Source of the DNA: Bradyrhizobium sp. CCBAU 53351
GTDB taxonomy: Bacteria; Pseudomonadota; Alphaproteobacteria; Rhizobiales; Xanthobacteraceae
Direction: 5' to 3'
NCBI RefSeq assembly: GCF_015291745.1
Contig: NZ_CP030059.1
Span: forward strand, 5,607,501 to 5,671,500
DNA length: 64,000 nucleotides
A model generated the notes under the pieces. The model did not search any database. It was not told the origin of the DNA and was given only the letters and a program-made list of their open reading frames with translations. Position 1 is the first letter of the stretch. The number at the start of each line of letters is the position of its first letter. Below, one piece after another: positions 42,555-51,363 of the stretch. The position numbers and the translations under genes are program-made.

Positions 42555-44789
42555 TCAGATCGGCTTGGGACTGAGACGAGCCTTGGCGGCCAGCCCAAGA
42601 ACCCGCTCCCGGGTACGACTTCGGGCAGCGTCGACCAGCATCGCGCCCGCCCAACGGTAGACGTTATGCTCCTTCACTTGCTGCCGCATGAGCTTCATGC
42701 GCTCGGCCTGTTCCTGAATTGGCATCGTCAGCGCAATCTCAATCGCTGATGCCATTTCTTCCGTGTCATAAGGATTGACGATGAGCGCTTCGGATAGTTC
42801 TCGCGACGCACCGGTGAAGCTCGACAAGATCAGGACACCGGCATTGTCCTCCCGCGAGCTGACGAACTCCTTCGCCACCAGGTTCATTCCATCATGCAGG
42901 CTGCTGACGACGCAGGCATCGGCTGCCCTGAACAAGCGGAAGACCTCCGCTGGCTCGTAATGCCGCGCGATCAGGTGAATTACGGGCTGGCGACCGGAGT
43001 GCCTCCCATTTATTTCGGCGGCGAGCGCCTCGGCTTCGGCTTGGAGCTTCGAATACGAGCTGAGCTTGCTGCGTGTCGGGGCTGCGACCTGAACGAATAG
43101 CAGCCGATCTCTCCAGGTTGGATTTCGTGAAAGTAGCGCGTCGACGGCGCGCATGCGATCGAGAATGCCCTTGGTGTAATCGAAACGTTCGACACCGACG
43201 ATCAGCCGCGTTCCGTCCGCGAGTCCGAATTGGGCGACCACATCGGATCGGCAATGCGCCGGAGGCGGCAGCTTTTCCAGCTCCTTCGGCGGCCATTCGA
43301 TGGAGATCGGATAGGCGCGTACCCTTGTTTCATGTCCCCCTAAGCTGACCGTCTGCACTTCGCGATCGATCCTGCTTTCTACGAAACGATCGACGCCCTC
43401 GATGAAATTGTTGCAGTGGAACTGGGTATGGAATCCGATAATCGTGCTGCCGAGCATGCCTTCGATGATCTCCGCCTTCCAAGGGCATATGCCGAAGGTC
43501 TCTGCATTCGGCCAGGGGATGTGCCAGAAGGTGATGATCGTCGCCTTCGGCAATCGCTCACGGATCATTCTCGGAGCAAGCGCGAAGTGATAATCCTGGA
43601 CCAGCACGACGGGATCCTCGGTACGCGCCTCGGTGACGACGGCGTCGGCAAAGCGCTGGTTGATCTGCCGATACATCTGCCAATCGGTCAACCTGAATGT
43701 CGGCCGCACGAAAACGATGTGGCACAACGGCCAGAGCCCTTCATTGGCAAATCCGTAATAGTAGCCGTCCTGCTCCTCCTCGGAGATCCAGATGCGCCGG
43801 AGCGTGTAGGCCGGAGCAGCCTCGGGCACCCGGATTCTATCATTCTCGTCGACCGCTTCCCGATCGGCGCTGCCGCTGCCGTGAGCGATCCACGTGCCGC
43901 CGCAGGCACGCATGATTGGCTCCAGGGCCGAGACCAATCCGCTCGCCGGCCGCTGCACCACCCTTCCCGCTTCCGACGCGTTGTGGATGTAGGGCTCCCG
44001 ATTGGACACGACGAGAACTTCGGCCCCCGGCAGAACGCCGTGCAGCACCTCTTGAAGCGATTTTGGCGTCCACTCGATCTGGCTCGTAAGCGCGACCTGG
44101 TCGGCGCTGCGCAACAACTTGTGAATCTCGCGATCGATAGACCCGCCGCTCAACTCAAGCGACTCTCCCTGGGCACCTCGGCGCACGTCGTCGACCGCGC
44201 GTCGCAAGGCGTCCATCCATCCTCTCATGATCAGGACGGCGAAAATGATCGTGCCCACTGTGAGGACCAGAACGACGCTTGCAAGCGCGGCCAGAAGATA
44301 TGACAGCACTTGGCTTGATCTCGCCGCGGCGAAGCTGAGGTCGGTCAGGATGACGAGATAGGAGCGGCCACGGCCGCTTTGAACCGGGAAAGCAGCGACG
44401 AGAATCCGCCGCCCCCCGCTGGTTATGCTGGTGAAACTTTCGCTTTCGGACTTCGCCGACTTCTCGCACGAAAAGTTGGCCGGCATCTCTGGCGTCGGCG
44501 CGATCAACGACCCTTCCGGATCGCAAAATCCAACCGCGAGAATCTTCTTGTCGAGCGCGACCCTCTTGAAGAGGTCTGCGAGGCGGTCCCAAGCTCGGTC
44601 CTCGACATCTCGGCCAAGCAGCGGCCCAATGGCGTTGAAGACCAACTTGGATCTGGCCTCGACATCGCTCCGCGACCATTGCTGTACGATTCCACCGGTA
44701 AACGGAGAAATCCCGAACGCAACGATTGCGGCTACCGCCAAGCCGAAAACGCCATAGCGGAAGAACTGCTTATAGGATATCGGCATCAC
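42555..44789 (-). CDS. otsA: Membrane-anchored sensor-fused trehalose-6-phosphate synthase
   Basis: 744 residues, far longer than the usual OtsA (about 460). Residues 8-28 and 162-188 are membrane helices enclosing a periplasmic domain of about 130 residues; a HAMP-like segment follows (about 189-240, WMDALRRAVDDVRRG). The GT20 catalytic domain runs from about 255 to 725: LVVSNREPYI, VQDYHFALAPRMIRERLP, FWHIPWP, VERFDYTKGI, SSLHDGMNLVAKEFV. It makes trehalose-6-phosphate from UDP-glucose and glucose-6-phosphate. The architecture suggests activity steered by a periplasmic signal such as osmotic stress. No otsB is next to it. Confidence 0.92.
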   Translation of the reverse strand: MMPISYKQFFRYGVFGLAVAAIVAFGISPFTGGIVQQWSRSDVEARSKLVFNAIGPLLGRDVEDRAWDRLADLFKRVALDKKILAVGFCDPEGSLIAPTPEMPANFSCEKSAKSESESFTSITSGGRRILVAAFPVQSGRGRSYLVILTDLSFAAARSSQVLSYLLAALASVVLVLTVGTIIFAVLIMRGWMDALRRAVDDVRRGAQGESLELSGGSIDREIHKLLRSADQVALTSQIEWTPKSLQEVLHGVLPGAEVLVVSNREPYIHNASEAGRVVQRPASGLVSALEPIMRACGGTWIAHGSGSADREAVDENDRIRVPEAAPAYTLRRIWISEEEQDGYYYGFANEGLWPLCHIVFVRPTFRLTDWQMYRQINQRFADAVVTEARTEDPVVLVQDYHFALAPRMIRERLPKATIITFWHIPWPNAETFGICPWKAEIIEGMLGSTIIGFHTQFHCNNFIEGVDRFVESRIDREVQTVSLGGHETRVRAYPISIEWPPKELEKLPPPAHCRSDVVAQFGLADGTRLIVGVERFDYTKGILDRMRAVDALLSRNPTWRDRLLFVQVAAPTRSKLSSYSKLQAEAEALAAEINGRHSGRQPVIHLIARHYEPAEVFRLFRAADACVVSSLHDGMNLVAKEFVSSREDNAGVLILSSFTGASRELSEALIVNPYDTEEMASAIEIALTMPIQEQAERMKLMRQQVKEHNVYRWAGAMLVDAARSRTRERVLGLAAKARLSPKPI

Positions 44790-44916
44790 TCGGCTTTACC
44801 CGGCCATCCCTGGAGAATTATCCAGGAACCGGAGCGATCGCAGCTCGCGGGGCGCATTTGAGCAGGCATCTTCGACAAGCAGCGCCGCGCAAACAGCCGC
44901 CAGGCCCGGATGGCCC

Positions 44917-45111
44917 TCAGCTCGGATTAACGAGCTGCTTGGCCGGCTCAATGCCACCGCGCTCAGCGTTGCAGCTGAGGCAAACCGCACGTGCCACTTG
45001 TGCTCCCCGGATAGCCAGTCGTTCATGCCGATGCGGCGTCCTTTGCTCGCAAGACGAGCAGTACGCCTGCGGAAACACGTTCAGTGTCGTTCGACTCGAT
45101 GTGCTGATCAT
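44917..45111 (-). CDS. Small double-CxxC (zinc-ribbon-like) protein
   Basis: 64 residues. YCSSCEQRTPHRHERL and AVCLSCNAERGG give two CxxC pairs 27 residues apart with intervening His residues, a treble-clef/zinc-ribbon pattern. GGGGGAG lies 3-4 bases before the ATG. Base usage is similar to neighbours. Likely binds Zn and perhaps nucleic acid; no family is recognised. An overlapping minus-strand frame (44796-45026) lacks such motifs. Confidence 0.5.
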   Translation of the reverse strand: MISTSSRTTLNVFPQAYCSSCEQRTPHRHERLAIRGAQVARAVCLSCNAERGGIEPAKQLVNPS

Positions 45112-45289
45112 GGACTCCCCCTGTTCAATATCCTTTCACGGCCGCCGTCGAGCAAGCAGCGACAGGGCGGATCGACGTTTCATGGTACGCAACTGTACCA
45201 ATTCGCTCGACGGCCGCGGATTGCGAGCAGCGATAGGCCTGACGTCGGCCGCCCATTGGAGCAGGAGACCAGCAATAGGGATGCGAGCC

Positions 45290-45565
45290 TCATTTCCGCT
45301 TCTTCGGAAGGGCGTTCTTTCCGGCGATGGAGAACGCGATCAGGCCGAACGTGATCAGCCGCGGAATGAAGAACACCGGCTCGCTCGCATTCGTCACTTG
45401 CACCACCGCCAGGACAAATCTCGCAACGGCGTCGATCGCAAAAGCCGCGGCGAAGAACAGAAAAAGGGCGTCCCCCGACTTACGCCAAAACTTCAGGAAA
45501 TGCACGCTCGCCAGAAACGACGCGAACGCCGTCGCTCCCGACAGGACGGGATTCAGATGATCCAT
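45290..45565 (-). CDS. DUF5985-type small membrane protein (2)
   Basis: 91 residues, about three hydrophobic helices, with HFLKFWRKSGDALFLFFAAAFAIDAVARFVLA in the middle and a basic end GKNALPKKRK. DUF5985 proteins occur in pairs in rhizobia with no known function. Its ATG overlaps the stop of the sister gene by one base. Confidence 0.75.
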   Translation of the reverse strand: MDHLNPVLSGATAFASFLASVHFLKFWRKSGDALFLFFAAAFAIDAVARFVLAVVQVTNASEPVFFIPRLITFGLIAFSIAGKNALPKKRK

Positions 45566-45825
45566 CACTCCGCCTCCCACACCATGCCGATGAGCAGGAC
45601 CGTCATCGCAAGGAGCCCGATCGATAGACGCAGGGCAGAAAGATCGATTTGAGGAAATATGATCTTATCCATCCAGAGAGCGGCATTTTCCAGGGTCAGT
45701 CCCGCAAAGCAGATTGCGCTCCATAGGAGCAGTTTCGACCTGCTACCGAAATACGCTCGAGCGAGCAGCCAAGCACAGAAGCCGCTCGTGATTGCGCAGA
45801 GGCTGTAAATCACCGCGGCCATCAC
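45565..45825 (-). CDS. DUF5985-type small membrane protein (1)
   Basis: 86 residues with three hydrophobic helices. The pattern YSLCAITSGFCAWLLARAYFGSRSKLLLWSAICFAGLTLENAALWMDKIIFP parallels the sister gene, with a conserved interhelix turn. The start overlaps the stop of the preceding soluble protein, so all three genes form one coupled unit. Confidence 0.75.
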   Translation of the reverse strand: MMAAVIYSLCAITSGFCAWLLARAYFGSRSKLLLWSAICFAGLTLENAALWMDKIIFPQIDLSALRLSIGLLAMTVLLIGMVWEAE

Positions 45826-46199
45826 TAGTCCTTTCGAATCCTGAAGGCGTCGGAGAATTCCTGGATGCGGCGCGGCTTGCTGTGAATGATGTGAGTGATT
45901 GGGATCAAGTGCCGCGAATAAGCTTTCGCCAGACTATCAACCACTGGCCGCAGTTCGGCTTGGGGCGCGAAGGAGTACATTCCTGCGTCGCACTCCAGAA
46001 AGCCGTCTCGCTTGAGGGACGCCAAAGCATCGGCCACCTCCGCCCTGCCAGCGTAAAGGCGCGCAGCGAGAGCTTCCAGCAGCCAACGCTCACCGGTCCG
46101 CTTATGGAGAAATAGAAGAGCCTCTAGCTGCGCCACGGAATGTATGTAGCGGCGCACCAGCTCCTTTACCTCTTCCGGCAACTCTTGATCAGACATCAT
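45825..46199 (-). CDS. Small winged-helix-like protein upstream of the DUF5985 pair
   Basis: 124 residues, soluble. EEVKELVRRYIHSVAQLEALLFLHKRTGERW, AARLYAGRAEVADALASLKRDGFLE and DAGMYSFAPQ resemble an N-terminal winged-HTH of the type that reads as a degenerate MarR/ArsR domain, with an oligomerising C-terminal helix. No exact family is recognised. It is first in a three-gene coupled unit and may regulate or assemble with the membrane pair. Confidence 0.65.
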   Translation of the reverse strand: MMSDQELPEEVKELVRRYIHSVAQLEALLFLHKRTGERWLLEALAARLYAGRAEVADALASLKRDGFLECDAGMYSFAPQAELRPVVDSLAKAYSRHLIPITHIIHSKPRRIQEFSDAFRIRKD

Positions 46200-46365
46200 C
46201 GACCTCAGCCAGCGCCGCGCAAGCTGATCGATTCAAACTGCAAGTTCAAGACTGCTTTTACCTGCGGCAAGCCAGGACTCTATCGAACGGGAAGACAGCC
46301 CAAAGGCGGCGTCATCTTCGATGACACCGCCTCGATGATCGGCGATGAAGTCGATCGAAAACGCC

Positions 46366-46872
46366 TCAGTACTTGAATTCAGGCATTTTCTTCAGCTGAT
46401 CCTTGTTGGCATTCAGTACGATATGGTCCGGATACCAGTTGTCGCTTCGCTTAGCCGACGTCGATGTGCTTCCCGTCGTGCTCGTCGAGGCACTGCCAGT
46501 CTTTCCGGCGCCGTCGTTGGACGCCGTCTTCATCGGCTCCTTGGCGAATTTCAGTTGATCAAAGGCAACGGCAACGTTGTGCTCGCCCATTCCCAGGAAG
46601 CCTCCCACCCCGATCACGACATTTGCAACCCGACCGCTGGAGTCGAGGATCAGATCGTTGATGTCGCCGATCTTCTCGTTGCTATTGTTGTAAACGTTCA
46701 CGCCAACCAGCTTTGATGCACGCCATTCGCCCTCCTTGTGTATCGATGCGGTCGGGGAAGTCGTTGCGTGGATATTTGGCGCTGTGGCTGTCCCGCCATT
46801 CTGGGGCGCCTGTGCCGAGGCAGGGGCGGCAAGCAACATCGCGGATGCAATAATGCAGAGTGGTTTCTTCAC
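46366..46872 (-). CDS. Secreted PRC-barrel domain protein
   Basis: 168 residues. The signal peptide MKKPLCIIASAMLLAAPASA is cut after ASA. A PRC-barrel (about 50-110: RASKLVGVNVYNNSNEKIGDINDLILDSSGRV, VVIGVGGFLGMGEHNVAV) is followed by a Ser/Thr/Gly linker and a basic end. Such proteins are induced by stress in Bradyrhizobium and Methylobacterium, with a periplasmic location. No partner can be assigned. Confidence 0.87.
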   Translation of the reverse strand: MKKPLCIIASAMLLAAPASAQAPQNGGTATAPNIHATTSPTASIHKEGEWRASKLVGVNVYNNSNEKIGDINDLILDSSGRVANVVIGVGGFLGMGEHNVAVAFDQLKFAKEPMKTASNDGAGKTGSASTSTTGSTSTSAKRSDNWYPDHIVLNANKDQLKKMPEFKY

Positions 46873-46903
46873 GACGATTTCTCCTTGTGTTGTTGGATCA
46901 TCG

Positions 46904-47179
46904 TCAACTCGTCCCCTGGTCGGAAGTTTCGTCTGGCCTGACGCGCGGTACGCTCCCGCACAATTGTCCGACCAACCTAAGGCGACTCCGCATCTTCTGA
47001 CGCAGCATTGCGCGTGTCACGGATGGGTTGCATATGATGTATTCGACCATCGCTATGATGTCGTCCCTGGTACGATTGCAGCAGGGGTTCTCGTAAGCTG
47101 CAAGAAGCCTTTGAGCCTCCTCCAAGGCCGCTATCATGACCTCGGCGTCGGATCTGATTTTGATTTCCTGCGATGACAT
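46904..47179 (-). CDS. Small hypothetical protein, soluble
   Basis: 91 residues from MSSQEIKIRSDAE. Helical: EVMIAALEEAQRLLAAYENPCCN, IIAMVEYIICNPSV, MLRQKMRSRLRLV. The ATG lies in a poor ribosome-site context. No family is recognised. The adjacent PRC-barrel gene is 31 bases downstream, so co-expression is possible. Confidence 0.5.
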   Translation of the reverse strand: MSSQEIKIRSDAEVMIAALEEAQRLLAAYENPCCNRTRDDIIAMVEYIICNPSVTRAMLRQKMRSRLRLVGQLCGSVPRVRPDETSDQGTS

Positions 47180-47256
47180 ATCAGCCTCTACGACCGCCCG
47201 TTGCTCCAAATACATCAGGTCTCATTCGCCGCCGCGACTCGATCGGCGACACGAGC

Positions 47257-48054
47257 TCACGAATATGCCGTGCGGAGAGCCGGTACCGCGGCGGAACGGT
47301 TGTGCGCCGATAGAATGATCCCCTGACAATCGCAGGACATTGCCTTCAGCTTGGTCTCGTCCGCGACAACGATCCCTGCCCTCCGGCATCTGATCACGCC
47401 TTCGCGCGCCAGATATCCGAGAGCAACCGTAACTCCGGCGCGCCTGACTGCGAGAGCATTCGCGATGTAGCTGTGCGTGAAAGGCACCTCGCGAGACCCG
47501 AGCCTGTCGCTGGCGACCAGCAGCCAGCGTGCGAGTCGTTGATGCAGCGTGTGCCTGGAATTGCAGGCCGACAATTGCGAACTGTGGATCAAGATCGCCT
47601 GCACATAACCCAGAAGCAGCTTTTCGAGCTCGACGTCCCGCTTGATCAGCGAGATCAGTTGCTCGGACCTGATACGCAGCGCTTGCCCCGGCAGTCGCAC
47701 GCTGCATCGGTGCGGCGAGACGTGCATGCCGAGGACGAGGGGTACGCCGACAAAATCCTTCATGCCGAGGGTATGGATCTCCACAGGCAAGCAGTCGCCA
47801 GCCCGGGTTGTAACGGAACATCCACCCGACTCGATGAAGTAGCCGTAACGCAGCGGCGTGCCACGATCGTAGAGAACTTGCCCCCTGTTAAGAGGCACCG
47901 TCTCGCAGCTATCGAGCAAGCGACACCGCGACGACGTCGACAACCGTGATACGAGTTCGTTGCGACCAGGATCGCGCAAAGCTGCGTCGCTGCAAGGCTG
48001 CTTCACGTTGAGGTCGCTATTGATCGACAGCGGCAGCGAGGACGAATGTTCCAT
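47257..48054 (-). CDS. Crp/Fnr-family regulator without FNR cysteines
   Basis: 265 residues. A cyclic-nucleotide-binding-like beta roll (about 40-140: LDSCETVPLNRGQVLYDRGTPLRYGYFIESG) precedes the long dimer helix and a Crp HTH (EVPFTHSYIANALAVRRAGVTVALGYL). No CX3-cluster of FNR type at the N-terminus. The ATG at 48054 is used; an earlier start at 48081 is possible. It is divergent from the sensor kinase and shares its promoter region, including the dyad at 48143-48159. Confidence 0.85.
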   Translation of the reverse strand: MEHSSSLPLSINSDLNVKQPCSDAALRDPGRNELVSRLSTSSRCRLLDSCETVPLNRGQVLYDRGTPLRYGYFIESGGCSVTTRAGDCLPVEIHTLGMKDFVGVPLVLGMHVSPHRCSVRLPGQALRIRSEQLISLIKRDVELEKLLLGYVQAILIHSSQLSACNSRHTLHQRLARWLLVASDRLGSREVPFTHSYIANALAVRRAGVTVALGYLAREGVIRCRRAGIVVADETKLKAMSCDCQGIILSAHNRSAAVPALRTAYS

Positions 48055-48142
48055 GTCAAGCTCAATTCTAGACCGCAACAATGATTACCTGTAGCATGCG
48101 ACGGAACGCTCCATCCTGGGAGTCGGGGTGACCATTGGTACT

Positions 48143-48159
48143 GTCGGGAAAAACCTGAC
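48143..48159. promoter_or_regulatory. 17-bp dyad GTCNGG-N5-CCNGAC, copy 1
   Basis: GTCGGGAAAAACCTGAC lies 31 bases before the GTG of the sensor kinase and 88 bases before the Crp-like start. A near-identical dyad stands just behind the response-regulator gene. LuxR/NarL-type regulators bind such short dyads. Confidence 0.6.
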
Positions 48160-48190
48160 TTGAGCGAAAACACTGAGGAAGAGCCGAAAC

Positions 48191-50284
48191 GTGGCCGTTT
48201 CGCCGTCTCATTTGAAGCCTAGCGGCCTGGAAACACCGGCCTCGAGCGCCCGGCGTGCGGCGCGCCGTCCTCTGATCCTCGTGTTTATTGCCGCTGCGAT
48301 GCCTCTGGCGCTTTTTGCAGGATGGGTCGTTTTCCTGAATGCCCAGCAGCAACGCAGAGGGTCTCAGACCGCCGCCGTGGAGACTCTTGATAACGTCGTA
48401 AACCGGCTTGCTTCGGAGATCAGTCTCCAGCTCGAGATCGCCGAAACCCTCGCGGCTTCCGCGACGCTCGACACGCCGGACCTCGATGCGTTCTATCGGG
48501 AAGCCACGCGCGTTAACGAAGCACGACTCCTTTGGCAGACCATTCAGCTGGTCGATCCCAATGGAAATCAAGTGCTGGACGTCAGCCGGCCGCTCGGAGA
48601 CGGGATGCGCGCCACTGCCGACCGCGAAAATTTCGAACAAATCCTCAGGACAAGGAAGCCGGCCATCGGCGGCATCGGGCCACGAGGTCCTGTCACCGGC
48701 AAGCGTGTGGTCGCCGTGAGGGCTCCGGTCGAGCGCGATGGACAGTTGAAGTTCGTGCTCACGGTGGCCCTCGTCCCCGATGCAATCAGCCAGATCTTGA
48801 AGAGCGCAGGCGCCCCGGCAGGTTGGGTGGGCTTCGTCGTTGATGCCAAGGGCAACATCGTCGCCCGGACCTTCGGCGAGCAGTCCGAGCTCGGACAATC
48901 CGCCAGCGACACCGTACGTCAGGCGATCGCCTCTGCGCCCGAAGGAAGCTATGTCAAGACCACCTCTGCCGGCGACCAAGTGGATTCGATCTATAAAGTC
49001 ATTCCAGGCACCAGCGGATGGTCCGTCCACTTTGGAATACCGACGCAAGAGCTCAACGGGCCGGTTCAGCGCTCGGCGCTCTTTCTTGCCGGCGGAGGAA
49101 TCCTGAGCTTCGTTCTGGCGCTCACTCTGGCTTGGTACACAATTCGCGACATTTCCTTGCGTCGGCGCGAACAGGAGGCTCAGGCGGCACTGGCGCTCAG
49201 TGCCAGCGAGGAGCGACGCAGATTGACGATCGATGCGGCCGACCTCGGCGTCTTCAGCTGGGACTTTGCCACCAGAGAAGCGCTGGTATCGCCCCGCGCT
49301 CGGGAAATGCTCCAGATCGAGGGTTCGCGCTCCGACGGCGACATGAGCCTCCCGATCGACAGGATGCTGAGCAGCATTGATCCCGCCGATCAACAGCAGT
49401 TTGAGTCATCGCTGCTCAGTTGCCGTTCGGGCAACGTCGCAATTGCTGATTTCCGTACTGCCTCCCCTAACAGCAGATGGTTGCGGGCCAGCGGCCGCCT
49501 ATCTCGTCTGGATGACCGGAACCTGGACGTTGTTTACGGCGTCATTTTGGATATTGATGAGACCAAACGAGCCGAGCTGGAACGGCAGCAGTTGCTCCGA
49601 CGTCTTTCGGATGCGGAAGAAAACGAGCGACGTCGAATTGCGCGAGAGCTGCATGATCAGATCGGGCAAACGGTGACCGGTCTCCTCCTCGGCCTCAAGG
49701 GTCTGGAACCGTTTCTCGGCGCGAGCCAAAAACGCAAACTTGGATTGGAGAAGCTCAACTGGCTGCAAGGGCTGGCAAGAGGGATTGGACGCGACATCCA
49801 TCAAGTCGCCTCAGATCTGCGGCCGACCGCTCTGGACGATCTGGGGCTTTACAAGGCGCTCGAAGCATTTTGTGCGGAGATCCAGCGCCGCTTCGGGCTG
49901 AGCGTTGATTATCAACCCTTGGGCAGAAGGGACCGTTTGGGCCAAGACGTCGAAATCGCTGTCTACCGCGCCGTCCAGGAAGCCATCAACAACGTGGTCA
50001 AACACGCACGCGCTCGAAACATCAGTGTGGTCATTGACCGGCGTACGGCGGAGCTGAGGATCGTCGTCGAAGACGACGGGAACGGCTTCGACCTTCAAGG
50101 GTTTTCGCAAGGCGACAGCCGTCACTCAAAGCTGGGCCTTTCGGTGATCGAGGAGCGCCTGACACTGTTGGGCGGATCTCTGGCGATCGAATCTGAACCC
50201 GGCCACGGCACCTCCCTTTTCATGAGAATTCCGGTGCCAACAGAGGAGATGGGCTATGTGCCCGATCCGGATCACGTTAACTGA
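48191..50284 (+). CDS. NarL-type sensor histidine kinase with periplasmic Cache-like domain
   Basis: 697 residues. A membrane helix (about 27-47) precedes an extracytoplasmic Cache/PDC-like domain (about 48-295, NEARLLWQTIQLVDPNGNQVLD, FVVDAKGNIVAR); a second helix is at about 297-320, then a PAS-like region and a HisKA_3 domain. ERRRIARELHDQIGQTVTG places the phospho-His at about residue 488. The HATPase follows: EAINNVVKHARA, DDGNGFD, GLSVIEERL. GAGGAAGAG 8 bases before a GTG sets the start. It overlaps its regulator by 29 bases. The signal is unknown. Confidence 0.93.
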   Translation: MAVSPSHLKPSGLETPASSARRAARRPLILVFIAAAMPLALFAGWVVFLNAQQQRRGSQTAAVETLDNVVNRLASEISLQLEIAETLAASATLDTPDLDAFYREATRVNEARLLWQTIQLVDPNGNQVLDVSRPLGDGMRATADRENFEQILRTRKPAIGGIGPRGPVTGKRVVAVRAPVERDGQLKFVLTVALVPDAISQILKSAGAPAGWVGFVVDAKGNIVARTFGEQSELGQSASDTVRQAIASAPEGSYVKTTSAGDQVDSIYKVIPGTSGWSVHFGIPTQELNGPVQRSALFLAGGGILSFVLALTLAWYTIRDISLRRREQEAQAALALSASEERRRLTIDAADLGVFSWDFATREALVSPRAREMLQIEGSRSDGDMSLPIDRMLSSIDPADQQQFESSLLSCRSGNVAIADFRTASPNSRWLRASGRLSRLDDRNLDVVYGVILDIDETKRAELERQQLLRRLSDAEENERRRIARELHDQIGQTVTGLLLGLKGLEPFLGASQKRKLGLEKLNWLQGLARGIGRDIHQVASDLRPTALDDLGLYKALEAFCAEIQRRFGLSVDYQPLGRRDRLGQDVEIAVYRAVQEAINNVVKHARARNISVVIDRRTAELRIVVEDDGNGFDLQGFSQGDSRHSKLGLSVIEERLTLLGGSLAIESEPGHGTSLFMRIPVPTEEMGYVPDPDHVN

Positions 50285-50930
50285 CGATCATCCGCTCGTT
50301 CTGGCCGGGATGAAAGCACTGCTTCAGGGCGTGGAGGACATCGAGATTGTCGGCGAAGCGACTGACGGACAGGCTGCACTCGACGTCATTCAACAAACCA
50401 CACCTGACATCGCTATCCTGGATATCTCGCTTCCGGGAGTCAGCGGCCTGGAAGTCGCTCGTAGGTTGGCGGCTCAGCTGCCGCAGGTTCGTCTGCTGGC
50501 TTTGACCGTTCACGAGGATCACGCCTACGTCCAGCCTATGCTACAGGCGGGCGTCCGCGGATATCTGCTGAAGCGCTCCGCGGCCGACGAACTCGAGCGC
50601 GCAGTTCGCGCGATAGCGGGAGGCGGACTGTATCTGGATCCCGCAATAGCAGAGAAAGCGCTTCCATCCACGCTAGGGGCGCATGCCTCTTCGAGCACTG
50701 CAGCAACCAGCGAATTGACGCCGCGCGAGAGCGAGGTTCTCAGACTGATCGCGCAAGGCTTCAGTAACAAGGAAATCGCCAATCAGCTCAGCATCAGCAT
50801 CAAGACCGTTGAAACCTACAAGGCCAGGGCCGTGGAAAAGCTCGGGCTTTACACGCGCGCAGACATCGTCCGGTACGGTGTTGCACTCGGGTGGTTGGGC
50901 CATCCCGCGAAGAGTGCCGATCAGGTTTGA
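50256..50930 (+). CDS. NarL/LuxR-family response regulator
   Basis: 224 residues. The receiver has the acidic pair DD10-11, phospho-acceptor Asp56 (DIAILDISLPG), the switch Thr/Ser region and Lys in YLLKRS. The LuxR HTH follows (about 154-205: LTPRESEVLRLIAQGFSNKEIANQLSISIKTVETY). Coupled by overlap to the kinase gene. The dyads GTCNGG-N5-CCNGAC before the pair and after it are proposed binding sites. Confidence 0.94.
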   Translation: MCPIRITLTDDHPLVLAGMKALLQGVEDIEIVGEATDGQAALDVIQQTTPDIAILDISLPGVSGLEVARRLAAQLPQVRLLALTVHEDHAYVQPMLQAGVRGYLLKRSAADELERAVRAIAGGGLYLDPAIAEKALPSTLGAHASSSTAATSELTPRESEVLRLIAQGFSNKEIANQLSISIKTVETYKARAVEKLGLYTRADIVRYGVALGWLGHPAKSADQV

Positions 50931-50962
50931 ACCGATCTCGGCGGAGGGGTCGGCCGAACCAA

Positions 50963-50979
50963 GTCAGGATTTTCCCGAC
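50963..50979. promoter_or_regulatory. 17-bp dyad GTCNGG-N5-CCNGAC, copy 2
   Basis: GTCAGGATTTTCCCGAC; the surrounding 22 bases are the inverted sequence of the copy at 48143 with one mismatch. It lies 155 bases before the 60-residue membrane-protein gene, a distance that allows a promoter in between. Confidence 0.6.
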
Positions 50980-51134
50980 AGATCGAGTTGATCCTCCCGA
51001 CTTCACCATTGGGCGGTGCAGACTATCGTTCTCGGAGTGGATGGATAACAGGCCGAATCCGCGGCCGGAACATGCGTCGCTCCCCCGCGCTGCGATCCGT
51101 ATTCCCGGAACGGCAAGCTCGCTTGGAGGCACAG

Positions 51135-51317
51135 ATGAGAAATGTACTTTTCCGAGGACGCGCTGGTCGCCGGCTCTTCGCAAGCTACGAGGGGCTGCCG
51201 AAGCTCGCGGCGCGAACGACTTCGCGCTTGGATGCCCGCATGGCCAGAATCGCGGGCATCGCCCTCACATGCGTGTACCTCACGTGCCTGTTGCTCTCAG
51301 CGTATGCGATTGCTTGA
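51135..51317 (+). CDS. Small single-span membrane protein, 60 residues
   Basis: MRNVLFRGRAGRRLFASYEGL, a basic amphipathic half, then one hydrophobic segment IAGIALTCVYLTCLLLSAYAIA. GGAGG six bases before the ATG is a strong ribosome site; the frame is also open upstream but without one. No family is recognised. It follows the response regulator and its dyad, so it may be a direct target of that system. Confidence 0.6.
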   Translation: MRNVLFRGRAGRRLFASYEGLPKLAARTTSRLDARMARIAGIALTCVYLTCLLLSAYAIA

Positions 51318-51363
51318 CCGGCTCGAGTTATGAGGACCGGACCAAGCCGGAGATCGTCTGATC

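Noticed and set aside
46366..47215. EcfG-type (GGAAC-N16-17-GTT) stress promoter before the PRC-barrel gene
   Set aside because: Only a weak GAAAC-N17-GTT match was found, and no good match before otsA, the DUF5985 unit or the small secreted protein.
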